Shown: positions 1-6,613 of the stretch, in pieces
How positions within the stretch are numbered: position 1 is the stretch's first letter
How the letters are laid out: every line of letters starts with the position of its first letter
NCBI GenBank assembly: GCA_964538675.1
Contig: CAZIGM010000074.1
Coordinates: 1 to 6,828 of the forward strand
Length of the DNA: 6,828 bases
Direction: 5' to 3'
Origin: CAZIGM01 sp964538675
GTDB lineage: Bacteria > Bacillota > Bacilli > Tepidibacillales > Tepidibacillaceae
Notes under the pieces: model-generated
Database searches by the model: none
What the model was told of the DNA's origin: nothing
The model's input: only the letters and a program-made list of their open reading frames with translations
Program-made: the position numbers and the translations under genes

Positions 1-102
1 ATTTTAATCTATAAAATCATAAAAATAAATATATAAAAAAGAAATTTTGAAAAGCCTCATAAATTTATATAAATAAACAGAATTATTTGCCGCCTAATTA
101 TA

Positions 103-927
103 TTATTTTTTTGGTATTTTTATAGTAATTTCATAATAATCATCCGAATCATTTTCGATAGTTTCAATTTGCAAGCCGGTTTCAAGTACCATATCTATTG
201 ATTGGCGTATCGTATTCATTGCAATTCTAGTATCCCTTGAAAAAGCAAATATTCTAGGTTTCGGCCTTTTCTCTGTCATATCCTTATTTAATAACTGTTT
301 AACTCTATTCTCAGTTTGTTTAACGTTTAAGTCTTTTTCGACTATTTCATTTAATAATTTTTCTTGAGTGTTCTGATCATGTATAGCTAATAACGCTCTA
401 GCATGTCTCTCTGTTATTTTTCTTTTTAATAATTCATCTTGAATGCTTTGAGGCAAGTTTAATAACCTTATTTTATTTGCAATAGTAGATTGGTTTTTCC
501 CCAATCTTTGTGCTAAACTTTCTTGTGTTAAATTATAAATCTCTATCAACTTTTGATATGCAATCGCCTCTTCAATGGCTGTCAATCCCTCGCGTTGCAA
601 ATTTTCAATCAAAGATATTGAAGCGGTTTGTGCATCATTATATTCTTTTACTATTGCTGAGATTGTTTCCATGCCCAGTTTTTTTACAGCTCTCCACCTA
701 CGTTCTCCAGCAATAATTTCATATTTATTGTCAAGTGCTAGCCGAACTACTATTGGTTGAATAATTCCATGTGTTTTTATTGTTTGACATAATTCATCAA
801 TCTTATCATCGTCAAACACAGTTCTTGGTTGATAAGGGCTAGGATTGATTTGATCAATTGGAATTTGTTTGATTTCTTCAAAACCTTGTTCAGTTATACC
901 TAATAATCGCGAAAATGAATCTTTCAT
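103..927 (-). CDS. noc: Nucleoid occlusion protein Noc (ParB family)
   Basis: Noc is a ParB-like CTP-binding DNA-binding protein. In Bacillus it loads at Noc-binding sites, spreads, attaches to the membrane and blocks Z-ring assembly over the chromosome. The 274-aa product starts MKDSFSRLLG, matching the amphipathic membrane-targeting helix of Bacillus Noc (MKHSFSRFFG). The ParB N-terminal domain follows, with GERRWRA at 74-80 and ENLQRE at 108-113, the motifs that bind CTP in this family. A helix-turn-helix covers about 133-156, with TERHARAL at 172-179. The C-terminal block AFSRDTRIAMNTIRQS (228-243) and the IPKK end are typical of Noc rather than Spo0J. At positions that distinguish Noc from ParB it has Q146, K152 and R174 as in Noc, but N157 where Noc usually has Lys. 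The linker after the first helix is about ten residues shorter than in B. subtilis (283 aa, from memory). AGGTGG lies 7 nt before the ATG. It lies downstream of rsmG, the usual Bacillus place. Confidence 0.96.
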   Translation of the reverse strand: MKDSFSRLLGITEQGFEEIKQIPIDQINPSPYQPRTVFDDDKIDELCQTIKTHGIIQPIVVRLALDNKYEIIAGERRWRAVKKLGMETISAIVKEYNDAQTASISLIENLQREGLTAIEEAIAYQKLIEIYNLTQESLAQRLGKNQSTIANKIRLLNLPQSIQDELLKRKITERHARALLAIHDQNTQEKLLNEIVEKDLNVKQTENRVKQLLNKDMTEKRPKPRIFAFSRDTRIAMNTIRQSIDMVLETGLQIETIENDSDDYYEITIKIPKK

Positions 928-934
928 AAAATCA

Positions 935-940
935 CCACCT
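935..940 (-). promoter_or_regulatory. Ribosome binding site of noc
   Basis: On the minus strand AGGTGG is followed by 7 nt and then the ATG of noc. This supports the start that keeps the full amphipathic helix needed for membrane binding in the family. Confidence 0.8.
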
Positions 941-1013
941 ATTTATTAATTGCTTGCTTCTTTTATTTCTATATTGGATAAATAAAATCCTTTATTAAAA
1001 TAAATGATTCTAA

Positions 1014-1029
1014 TGTTTCACGTGAAACA
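1014..1029. promoter_or_regulatory. parS: parS centromere-like site (ParB/Spo0J loading site)
   Basis: TGTTTCACGTGAAACA is a perfect 16-bp palindrome and agrees fully with the B. subtilis parS consensus TGTTNCACGTGAAACA. The symmetry extends to 20 bp (1012-1031). It lies in the gap between rsmG and noc, with its extended arm ending one base before the rsmG stop codon. In Bacillota, ParB (Spo0J) loads at such origin-proximal sites, slides as a CTP clamp and recruits SMC. It is not a Noc-binding site, whose core is CCCGGG-like. I see no second copy in the window. Confidence 0.95.
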
Positions 1030-1032
1030 TTT

Positions 1033-1743
1033 TTAATTTATTGGTTTCCTGTTTGGATCGCCAGGTTTTCTTGGATATTTTAGTGGGGTATGCTTAATCT
1101 TCTTTATAAAAATAATTACTCTTTCTCCACTATTGTTAGGAAGTTGAAAAGAATGCTCTTTAAATATTTCTCCCCCTAATATTTTAATCGCGGTTTTTGC
1201 CTCAATTACTTCTTCTGATGCTTTTGCTCCTTTTAATGCAACGAAAAATCCGCCTTTTTTTATAAATGGTAAGGCTAACTCACTTAATACATTTAATCTC
1301 GCTACAGCTCTTGAGATAGCGATGTCATAAACTTCTCTATATTGATTCGCTCTGGCTATTTCTTCAGCTCTGCCATGAATAATTGTTACTTTATCTAAAT
1401 TTAACTCATGACTAATTAACTCTAAAAATGTAACACGTTTAACTAATGAATCCAACAAAGTGATTTCGATTTTCGGAAAAAGTATCTTTAATGGTATGCT
1501 TGGAAAGCCAGCGCCTGTACCTACGTCAATAATTTTTTGGCTTGTGAAATTATAATAAAAGGCTGGAGTAATAGAATCGAAAAAATGTTTAATTACTACT
1601 TCGTTTAAGTCAGTAATATTAGTAAGATTGGTTTTCTTGTTATAATCAATTAATTGCTCATAATATATATTAAATTGATTTAATTGTTTTTCTGAGCATT
1701 TTATATTAAAAGGTTCTAATAAATAATTCAAGCTCTCAATCAT
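1033..1743 (-). CDS. rsmG: 16S rRNA (guanine-N7) methyltransferase RsmG (GidB)
   Basis: RsmG uses S-adenosylmethionine to methylate N7 of G527 (E. coli numbering) in the 530 loop of 16S rRNA; loss gives low-level streptomycin resistance. From the ATG at 1743 the product is 236 aa, close to the Bacillus protein (239 aa, from memory). It has a family N-terminus (YNKKTNLT at 34-41), IKHFFDS (51-57), the SAM-binding loop DVGTGAGFP (73-81), SRAVARL (144-150) and the typical basic tail KYPRKPGDPNRKPI (222-235). The frame stays open to a TTG at 1776, which would add 11 residues lacking family similarity and has no ribosome binding site. The ATG at 1743 aligns with homologs, although its nearest purine-rich motif (AAGGA) is about 16 nt away. 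The ATG overlaps the mnmG stop in ATGATTGA, so translation is probably coupled to mnmG. Start choice is inferred; identity is secure. Confidence 0.95.
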   Translation of the reverse strand: MIESLNYLLEPFNIKCSEKQLNQFNIYYEQLIDYNKKTNLTNITDLNEVVIKHFFDSITPAFYYNFTSQKIIDVGTGAGFPSIPLKILFPKIEITLLDSLVKRVTFLELISHELNLDKVTIIHGRAEEIARANQYREVYDIAISRAVARLNVLSELALPFIKKGGFFVALKGAKASEEVIEAKTAIKILGGEIFKEHSFQLPNNSGERVIIFIKKIKHTPLKYPRKPGDPNRKPIN

Positions 1744-3628
1744 ATTGCTTAGTACCACGTCCTTTTTTTTGTTCAATATAAATTAATAATATAGATATGT
1801 CTGCCGGATTAACACCAGATATTCTTGATGCCTGTCCAATATTTGTTGGTTGTATTTCGTTTAATTTCTCTTTTGCCTCAAGAGAGATTCCGTTAATGTC
1901 CTTATAATTAACCCATTTTGGTATTTTTTTTAATTCAACCTTTTTCATTTTCTCTACTAATAACAATTGTTTCTCAATATAACCTGAATATTTAATCTGT
2001 GTAACAACTTGTTCTTTAACATCATCAGGAAAATATTCAGATGAGGGTGATATTTTTTCAATATGACTATATTTAATTTCAGGTCTTTTTAATAATGATG
2101 CTAATGTTAATGAATTGTGTATTTCTGATGTTCCTGCTTCCTTTAATAATTTTTGTATATCTTCATTTGGTTTTATTCTCTGATTATTTAACCTCTCAAT
2201 CTCTTTCTCTATCATATCTTTCTTTGCTGCCAAGTTTTTAAACTGTGTTTCATTAATTAATCCTAAATTGTAACCAATCTCCCTTAAACGAAGGTCAGCA
2301 TTATCATGTCTAAGCAGTAAACGATATTCTGCTCTAGATGTTAATAACCGATAAGGTTCTTTAGTTCCTTTTGTTACTAAGTCATCAATTAAAACCCCAA
2401 TATAGGCTTGTGATCTATCTAGTATAAGTAAGTCTTTTCCAAGTACCTTACATGCAGCGTTAATTCCCGCTATCAGCCCTTGAGCTGCAGCTTCTTCATA
2501 TCCAGAAGTTCCGTTTAATTGACCCGCAGTAAAAAGGTTTTTAATTTTCTTAGTCTCTAGTGTAGGTAAAAGTTGAGTAGGAACAATCACATCATATTCT
2601 ATTGCATACCCAGGTCTCATAATTTCAACTTGTTCTAAACCAGAAATTGTTTTAATCATATCTAGTTGAACATCCTCTGGTAAACTTGTATTAAATCCCT
2701 GAACGTACATTTCTTTTGTATTCTTTCCTTCAGGTTCAAGAAAAATCTGGTGCCTATCTTTATCGTTAAATCTAATAACCTTAACCTCAATTGCAGGACA
2801 ATATCTTGGTCCCGTACCCTCTATTGCACCAGAATACATCGGAGCACGGTGTATATTGTTCTTAATAATTTCATGAGTATAGCTATTAGTATAGGTTAGC
2901 CAACAAGGAATTTGTTCTTTTTTGTATACATAATTATCAAATGAAAAGGTAGTGTCTCCTTCATCTCCTGGTTGTATTTCCATTTTTGAAAAATCTATTG
3001 TATCTTTATGTACTCTAGGCGGAGTACCAGTCTTAAATCGAACAATTTCAAATCCAAGTTCCCTTAAATTTATAGATAGATTAATTGAAGGTTGTTGATT
3101 GTTTGGTCCACCTTCATATATTAAATCACCAATAATAATCTTTCCTTTTAAATAGGTTCCTGTTGTCAAAACTACAGTTTCGCTATAATATTCAGTTCCA
3201 GTATTTGTTACAACTCCTTTAATTTGATTATCTTTAACAATTAACTTATCCACCATGGCTTGCTTAAGACTTAAATTAATTTGTTTTTCTAATATTTCTT
3301 TCATTGTTTGTTGATATATAAATTTATCCGCCTGCGCACGTAATGCACGTACTGCTGGACCTTTGCCTGTATTCAGCATTCTCATTTGAATATACGTTTT
3401 ATCAATATTTTTGCCCATTTCTCCACCAAGAGCATCTATTTCACGAACAACATGTCCTTTAGCAGGTCCTCCGATTGAAGGATTACAGGGCATAAAAGCA
3501 ATTGTATCCAAATTTATTGTTAGTAATAATGTTTTTACTCCCATTCTAGATGAAGCCAAAGCTGCTTCTACTCCTGCGTGTCCAGCTCCAACAACAATAC
3601 AACCAAAAGAATTCAATTGATTACTCAC
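1736..3628 (-). CDS. mnmG: tRNA uridine 5-carboxymethylaminomethyl modification enzyme MnmG (GidA)
   Basis: MnmG is the FAD-binding partner of MnmE. Together they install (carboxymethyl)aminomethyl groups at C5 of wobble U34 in tRNAs reading two-fold degenerate codons, using methylene-tetrahydrofolate, NADH and glycine or ammonium. The 630-aa length matches the family (about 629). Visible signatures are the FAD dinucleotide-binding loop GAGHAG (14-19), MPCNPSIGG (46-54) with Cys48, GTGPRYCPAIE (271-281) with Cys277 in the position of the catalytic E. coli Cys277, and GQLNGTSGYEEAAAQG (369-384). The C-terminal helical region, which binds MnmE and tRNA, ends with RISGVNPADISILL, a strongly conserved block. 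The start is a GTG at 3628, preceded by GGAGG 9 nt upstream. It lies 29 bp after mnmE, and its last codons overlap rsmG. No truncation or missing key residue is seen. Confidence 0.98.
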   Translation of the reverse strand: MSNQLNSFGCIVVGAGHAGVEAALASSRMGVKTLLLTINLDTIAFMPCNPSIGGPAKGHVVREIDALGGEMGKNIDKTYIQMRMLNTGKGPAVRALRAQADKFIYQQTMKEILEKQINLSLKQAMVDKLIVKDNQIKGVVTNTGTEYYSETVVLTTGTYLKGKIIIGDLIYEGGPNNQQPSINLSINLRELGFEIVRFKTGTPPRVHKDTIDFSKMEIQPGDEGDTTFSFDNYVYKKEQIPCWLTYTNSYTHEIIKNNIHRAPMYSGAIEGTGPRYCPAIEVKVIRFNDKDRHQIFLEPEGKNTKEMYVQGFNTSLPEDVQLDMIKTISGLEQVEIMRPGYAIEYDVIVPTQLLPTLETKKIKNLFTAGQLNGTSGYEEAAAQGLIAGINAACKVLGKDLLILDRSQAYIGVLIDDLVTKGTKEPYRLLTSRAEYRLLLRHDNADLRLREIGYNLGLINETQFKNLAAKKDMIEKEIERLNNQRIKPNEDIQKLLKEAGTSEIHNSLTLASLLKRPEIKYSHIEKISPSSEYFPDDVKEQVVTQIKYSGYIEKQLLLVEKMKKVELKKIPKWVNYKDINGISLEAKEKLNEIQPTNIGQASRISGVNPADISILLIYIEQKKGRGTKQYD

Positions 3629-3634
3629 TTAATT

Positions 3635-3642
3635 CTCCCTCC
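3635..3642 (-). promoter_or_regulatory. Ribosome binding site supporting the GTG start of mnmG
   Basis: On the minus strand GGAGGGAG lies just upstream of the GTG at 3628, with 9 nt between GGAGG and the start codon. A nearby ATG (3644-3642) overlaps this motif and is out of frame, so GTG is the start. Confidence 0.8.
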
Positions 3643-3657
3643 ATTATATAAGATATA

Positions 3658-5031
3658 TCATTTACCAATACAAAAATTTAAGAAAATTTGATTAACTAAG
3701 TCTTCTTCAATTGATTCTCCAATTATTTCTCCTAATAACTCATAAGCATTATTTATATCAATTGCTATAATATCGATAGGAATTATGTTTTCTATTGATG
3801 TTATAGCATCAATAATATTATTATTAGCCTTCCTAAGCAAGTCTATATGCCTTGAGTTTGAAACATATGTTAAATCATCAGATTTTAAATTCCCTTCTAA
3901 AAATAGTTCATAAATTGCAATCTTTAAATCTTCTATTCCTTCTTCATTTAATAAAGATGTATAAAGAAGTTCAGCATTTGTTAACTTTTTCTTTATCAGA
4001 TTTTCATCTATTTTTTTAGGTAAATCAGTTTTATTTATAACGACAATAACTTTGTTTTCTTTTACTATTTCAATTATATCAAAATCTTCATCTGTCAATA
4101 ATTCATTATTATTAAACATAAGCAATATTAAGTCTGCTTCTTTTAAAACTTTTTTTGATTTTTCCACACCTAAATTTTCAACTATATTATCTGTTTTTCT
4201 AATTCCCGCAGTATCTATCAATTTTAATGGAATTCCCTTAATATTAATATACTCTTCAATTATATCTCTTGTAGTTCCAGGAACATCTGTTACTATTGCT
4301 TTAGTTTCTCTAATCATAGTATTTAGTAAAGATGATTTACCAACATTTGGTCGTCCAATAATTGCAGTTGATATTCCCTCTCTATAAATTTTTCCTTCCT
4401 TTGCTTGCTTTAATAAAAATTGAGTTTCATCTTTGATATAAGACATCTTTTTAAATAAATAATCATAAGTTATATCATCTATATCATGTTCGGGATAATC
4501 AATGTTAACCTCTATAAAAGCTAAAACCTCCAAAACTACTTTTCTAATCTCTTTGATTTTATTTGATAATTTCCCTTCCACTTGTCTTAATGCAACTTCC
4601 ATTGCTCTATCTGTTTTAGAACGAATAAGATCAATAATTGCTTCAGCTTGTGATAAATCAATACGACCATTTAAAAAAGCTCTTTTAGTAAATTCTCCTG
4701 GTTCAGCTATTCTTGCACCATTCTCAATTATAGTGTTAAGAATCTTATTAGCTACAACAATTCCACCATGACAATTCACTTCAACTATATCTTCCTTTGT
4801 AAATGATTTTGGTGCTCTCATAACAACGACCAAAACTTCGTCGATAATGTTTTTATCAATGTCTGTAATAAATCCATAATTTATGGTATGACTTTTAACA
4901 TTTTCTAGTTTTTCTTTACCTTTATATATTAAGTCTGCAATTGCAATTGCTTCTTTGCCACTAATTCGTATTATTGCAATTCCACCCTCACCGATAGGTG
5001 TTGATATAGCAGCAATTGTATCCATCTCCAT
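3658..5031 (-). CDS. mnmE: tRNA modification GTPase MnmE (TrmE/ThdF)
   Basis: MnmE is a dimeric, potassium-activated GTPase that works with MnmG to modify wobble U34 of tRNAs. The 457-aa product has the usual length. The N-terminal formyl-THF-binding and dimerisation domain (about 1-118) begins DTIAAISTPIGEGGIAIIR and includes VNCHGG (85-90) and EPGEFTKRAFLNGRIDL (110-126). A helical domain surrounds the inserted G domain: G1 GRPNVGKSS (226-234), the conserved PGTTRD (251-256), G3 DTAG (273-276) and G4 NKTD (333-336). The protein ends FCIGK (453-457), the family signature with Cys454. The ATG at 5031 has GAGGTG 7 nt upstream, so it is preferred over a second Met two codons later. It is probably the first gene of a unit with mnmG (29-bp gap), rsmG and noc. 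The 3' end, a known island integration site in some enterobacteria, is intact and shows no insertion. Confidence 0.98.
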   Translation of the reverse strand: MEMDTIAAISTPIGEGGIAIIRISGKEAIAIADLIYKGKEKLENVKSHTINYGFITDIDKNIIDEVLVVVMRAPKSFTKEDIVEVNCHGGIVVANKILNTIIENGARIAEPGEFTKRAFLNGRIDLSQAEAIIDLIRSKTDRAMEVALRQVEGKLSNKIKEIRKVVLEVLAFIEVNIDYPEHDIDDITYDYLFKKMSYIKDETQFLLKQAKEGKIYREGISTAIIGRPNVGKSSLLNTMIRETKAIVTDVPGTTRDIIEEYINIKGIPLKLIDTAGIRKTDNIVENLGVEKSKKVLKEADLILLMFNNNELLTDEDFDIIEIVKENKVIVVINKTDLPKKIDENLIKKKLTNAELLYTSLLNEEGIEDLKIAIYELFLEGNLKSDDLTYVSNSRHIDLLRKANNNIIDAITSIENIIPIDIIAIDINNAYELLGEIIGESIEEDLVNQIFLNFCIGK

Positions 5032-5038
5032 TAATATT

Positions 5039-5044
5039 CACCTC
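5039..5044 (-). promoter_or_regulatory. Ribosome binding site of mnmE
   Basis: On the minus strand GAGGTG is followed by 7 nt and the ATG at 5031. This spacing favours that ATG over the Met codon two residues inside the gene. Confidence 0.75.
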
Positions 5045-5066
5045 AGTTATCTTTCTTTAGGATAAT

Positions 5067-5095
5067 AGAATAGCACATTTATTTTAAAAGAACAA
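5067..5095 (-). promoter_or_regulatory. Candidate sigma-A-type promoter for mnmE-mnmG-rsmG-noc
   Basis: Reading the minus strand, TTGTTC (5095-5090) is separated by 17 nt from TATTCT (5072-5067), which is preceded by TGC, an extended -10 (TGn) element. The match is 3/6 at -35 and 4/6 at -10, but spacing and the TGn are good. Transcription would start near 5060, about 30 nt before mnmE. A second -10-like hexamer, TATTAT (5067-5062), abuts it but has no good -35. The -35 falls inside the T-rich tail of the preceding terminator. This is inference from weak consensus in AT-rich DNA. Confidence 0.45.
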
Positions 5096-5145
5096 AAATA
5101 AGTTACAACTAAATTTTATATATATAAAATTTAGTTGTAACTTAT
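5086..5145 (-). terminator. Intrinsic terminator after jag (48-bp perfect palindrome plus T-tract)
   Basis: Positions 5098-5145 form a perfect 48-bp inverted repeat centred between 5121 and 5122. Base pairing can be followed without a mismatch from A5098/T5145 to the centre, and only three of the 24 pairs are G-C. On the minus strand it is followed by TTTTGTTCTTTT (5097-5086), so it fits an intrinsic terminator for the transcript ending with jag. The plus-strand flank is less T-rich. It sits about 90 bp after the jag stop; the interval 5146-5235 is AT-rich 3' sequence in which I see no gene or RNA structure. Confidence 0.75.
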
Positions 5146-5235
5146 AATTTCTAAATTATTAAATTATTATTTATTTTTTTTCTAGATTAGGACCTACACT
5201 GATTACACAATTTCTTTATCTCTATTAAAACAAGT

Positions 5236-5865
5236 TCATTTTTTTGAAATAACGATTCTTCTGTAAGGTTCTTCTCCATGACTTTGTGTTTTAATTTTAT
5301 CACTATCTTGTAAATGTGCATGTATTATTTTTCTCTCTAAAGGTGTCATTGGTTCTAACATTACATCCTTACCTGTCCTCATTACTTTATAAGATAATTT
5401 ATCCGCTAAACTCTCTAGAGTTTCTTTTCTTCTCACCCGATAATTTTCTGCATCCAAAATTATACGAACTCTTTCAATGTTCTTATTCTTATTTGCTACA
5501 ATGTTTACTAAATATTGTAGAGAGTCTAAAGTTTGTCCTCTTCTACCAATTAAAATTCCCAAATCATTTCCAACTAAATTAAGTAATATGTAATCCTCTT
5601 TCTTAAATTGCTCTGTTTTTACTGACAAGCCCATAGTCCTAAATATTTTCTTTAAAAATAGTATAGCTTCTTCAATAGGATCCACTGTGTCAGGAAGTAA
5701 CTCTACTTGAACCACTGCATCGCGTGTTCCCATTAACCCAAACAATCTTTTACTAGGTTGATCAATAATTTTTATATCTACCTTGTCACTTGTAGTTCCA
5801 AGTTGTTTGAGGGCTGAATAAACAGCTTCCTTCACAGTTTTTCCAGTAGCTACTACTTTGTTCAT
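5236..5865 (-). CDS. jag: RNA-binding protein Jag/KhpB (SpoIIIJ-associated)
   Basis: Jag (KhpB/EloR) is a cytoplasmic RNA-binding protein encoded beside the YidC insertase. In streptococci and lactobacilli it partners KhpA and affects cell elongation; in Bacillus it is named for its link to SpoIIIJ. From the ATG at 5865 the product is 209 aa. It has the Jag N-terminal domain (VVATGKTVKEAVYSAL at 4-19, then RLFGLMG at 40-46), a KH domain with the GxxG loop IGRRGQ (106-111), and a C-terminal R3H domain with R178-xxx-H182 in LERKIIHAHL and the conserved HGEEPYRRIVIS (196-207). The frame is open to an ATG at 5907, but that would add 14 non-homologous residues and overlap yidC. The internal ATG matches family N-termini and has AAGGGGGG 8 nt upstream. 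It follows yidC by 22 bp and is followed by a terminator, so it is likely the last gene of its unit. Confidence 0.95.
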   Translation of the reverse strand: MNKVVATGKTVKEAVYSALKQLGTTSDKVDIKIIDQPSKRLFGLMGTRDAVVQVELLPDTVDPIEEAILFLKKIFRTMGLSVKTEQFKKEDYILLNLVGNDLGILIGRRGQTLDSLQYLVNIVANKNKNIERVRIILDAENYRVRRKETLESLADKLSYKVMRTGKDVMLEPMTPLERKIIHAHLQDSDKIKTQSHGEEPYRRIVISKK

Positions 5866-5873
5866 TAAAGGTG

Positions 5874-5881
5874 CCCCCCTT
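5874..5881 (-). promoter_or_regulatory. Ribosome binding site that fixes the jag start
   Basis: AAGGGGGG on the minus strand, 8 nt before the ATG at 5865, lies in the short yidC-jag gap. A run of six G is unusual in this AT-rich DNA. It would lie inside the coding region if the upstream ATG at 5907 were used, which argues for the 209-aa product. Confidence 0.8.
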
Positions 5882-5887
5882 AAAGTT

Positions 5888-6613
5888 CTATTTTTCTCTA
5901 TAAACAATTAGATTTTGAATTATCCCAAAAGTATTACTTACTACCCAATATAATGCTAATGCAGAAGGTAAGCTTATTCCAATAAATAAAATCATTAAAG
6001 GCATAAAATATAACAATAATTTCTGTTGAGTCGCCGCTTGTGGTGTAGCAGCTACTGTTTTAGCAGTTTTTGTTTGAATATAAGTAGCTATAGCAGCTAA
6101 TATCGGTAAAATAATACTTGGTTCACTTAACTGTATTGTTAAAAAGGTTGATTCTCCTATTAATGAATTTCTCATTATTGCATGATAAAGTGCAATTAAA
6201 ACAATCATTTGTACAAAGATAGGTAGACACCCAGCTAAGGGATTTGCATTATTCTTCTGAAGTAACTTCATATATTCTTCATTTAACTTATTTTTATCGT
6301 TTTTGTATTTTTCCCTTAATTTAGTTATCTCTGGTTGGAGTTTTTGCATTGCTTTTGTGCTTTTTATTTGTGTCATCATTAAAGGCAAAATTACCAAACG
6401 AATTAAAATAGTAGTAATTATAATCGATATTCCATAATTGTTCATAAACAGTTCTGCAAAAAAATCTAACACCCAAGATATTGGATATACAAAATATTTA
6501 TCCCAAAATCCATTATTAGGATCTATTGGTGCTCTAAGAGCTTCTGCAGAACAGCCAGTACTTATAAATATTATTGCAATAAATAATAAAACAATCATTA
6601 ACTTTCTTTTCAC
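5888..6613 (-). CDS. yidC: Membrane protein insertase YidC (SpoIIIJ/OxaA type), lipoprotein
   Basis: YidC/Oxa1-family insertases place membrane proteins into the cytoplasmic membrane, alone or with SecYEG. The 241-aa product has a lipoprotein signal peptide (KRK, hydrophobic stretch 5-17, lipobox STGC with Cys21), typical of Gram-positive YidC, which lacks the large periplasmic domain of E. coli YidC. Five membrane segments follow: about 60-80, 130-147, 167-181, 199-213 and 214-236. Arg72 in the first one matches the conserved groove arginine of the Bacillus proteins (R72/R73). A charged coiled-coil cytoplasmic hairpin spans about 82-122, and NPLAGCLPIFVQM (124-136) is a family block. The C-terminus is short, without a long basic tail. 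The start is GTG with AGGAGG 7 nt upstream, and it overlaps the yidD stop by one base. Jag follows 22 bp later. Whether it is the sporulation-essential SpoIIIJ or the sole YidC cannot be seen here. Confidence 0.97.
   Translation of the reverse strand: MKRKLMIVLLFIAIIFISTGCSAEALRAPIDPNNGFWDKYFVYPISWVLDFFAELFMNNYGISIIITTILIRLVILPLMMTQIKSTKAMQKLQPEITKLREKYKNDKNKLNEEYMKLLQKNNANPLAGCLPIFVQMIVLIALYHAIMRNSLIGESTFLTIQLSEPSIILPILAAIATYIQTKTAKTVAATPQAATQQKLLLYFMPLMILFIGISLPSALALYWVVSNTFGIIQNLIVYREK

Noticed and set aside
1..102. Terminator or promoter after noc
   Set aside because: The region is AT-rich with only a 12-bp ATTTATATAAAT palindrome (63-74) and no T-tail in the right place. No hexamer pair is convincing, and the next gene is not visible.
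510..760. Plus-strand open frames opposite noc
   Set aside because: Antisense shadows of noc with no recognisable domain; the minus-strand frame is a clear Noc.
928..1011. Separate promoter for noc
   Set aside because: TATAGA-like hexamers occur but without a credible -35 at the right spacing; read-through from rsmG is equally likely. A short GGAT/ATCC inverted repeat (976-990) is too small to interpret.
1012..1034. Plus-strand intrinsic terminator formed by the parS palindrome followed by a short T run
   Set aside because: No plus-strand gene leads into it and the palindrome is fully explained as parS.
3246..3254. DnaA-box-like TTATCCACC
   Set aside because: A single near-match inside mnmG with no cluster of boxes; not evidence of an origin in this window.
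3411..3620. Plus-strand open frame opposite the mnmG 5' end
   Set aside because: Antisense to the conserved FAD-binding region; no homology recognised.
3629..3660. Genomic-island insertion at the 3' end of mnmE
   Set aside because: The FCIGK end is intact and mnmG follows after 29 bp with the usual order; no direct repeat or integrase is present.
4052..4771. Plus-strand open frames of 89-111 codons opposite mnmE
   Set aside because: They are antisense to strongly conserved MnmE coding sequence, with low-complexity Ser/Ile/Leu-rich translations; they are by-products of AT-rich codon use.
5316..5582. Plus-strand open frame opposite jag
   Set aside because: Antisense shadow of the KH/R3H coding region; no recognisable motif.
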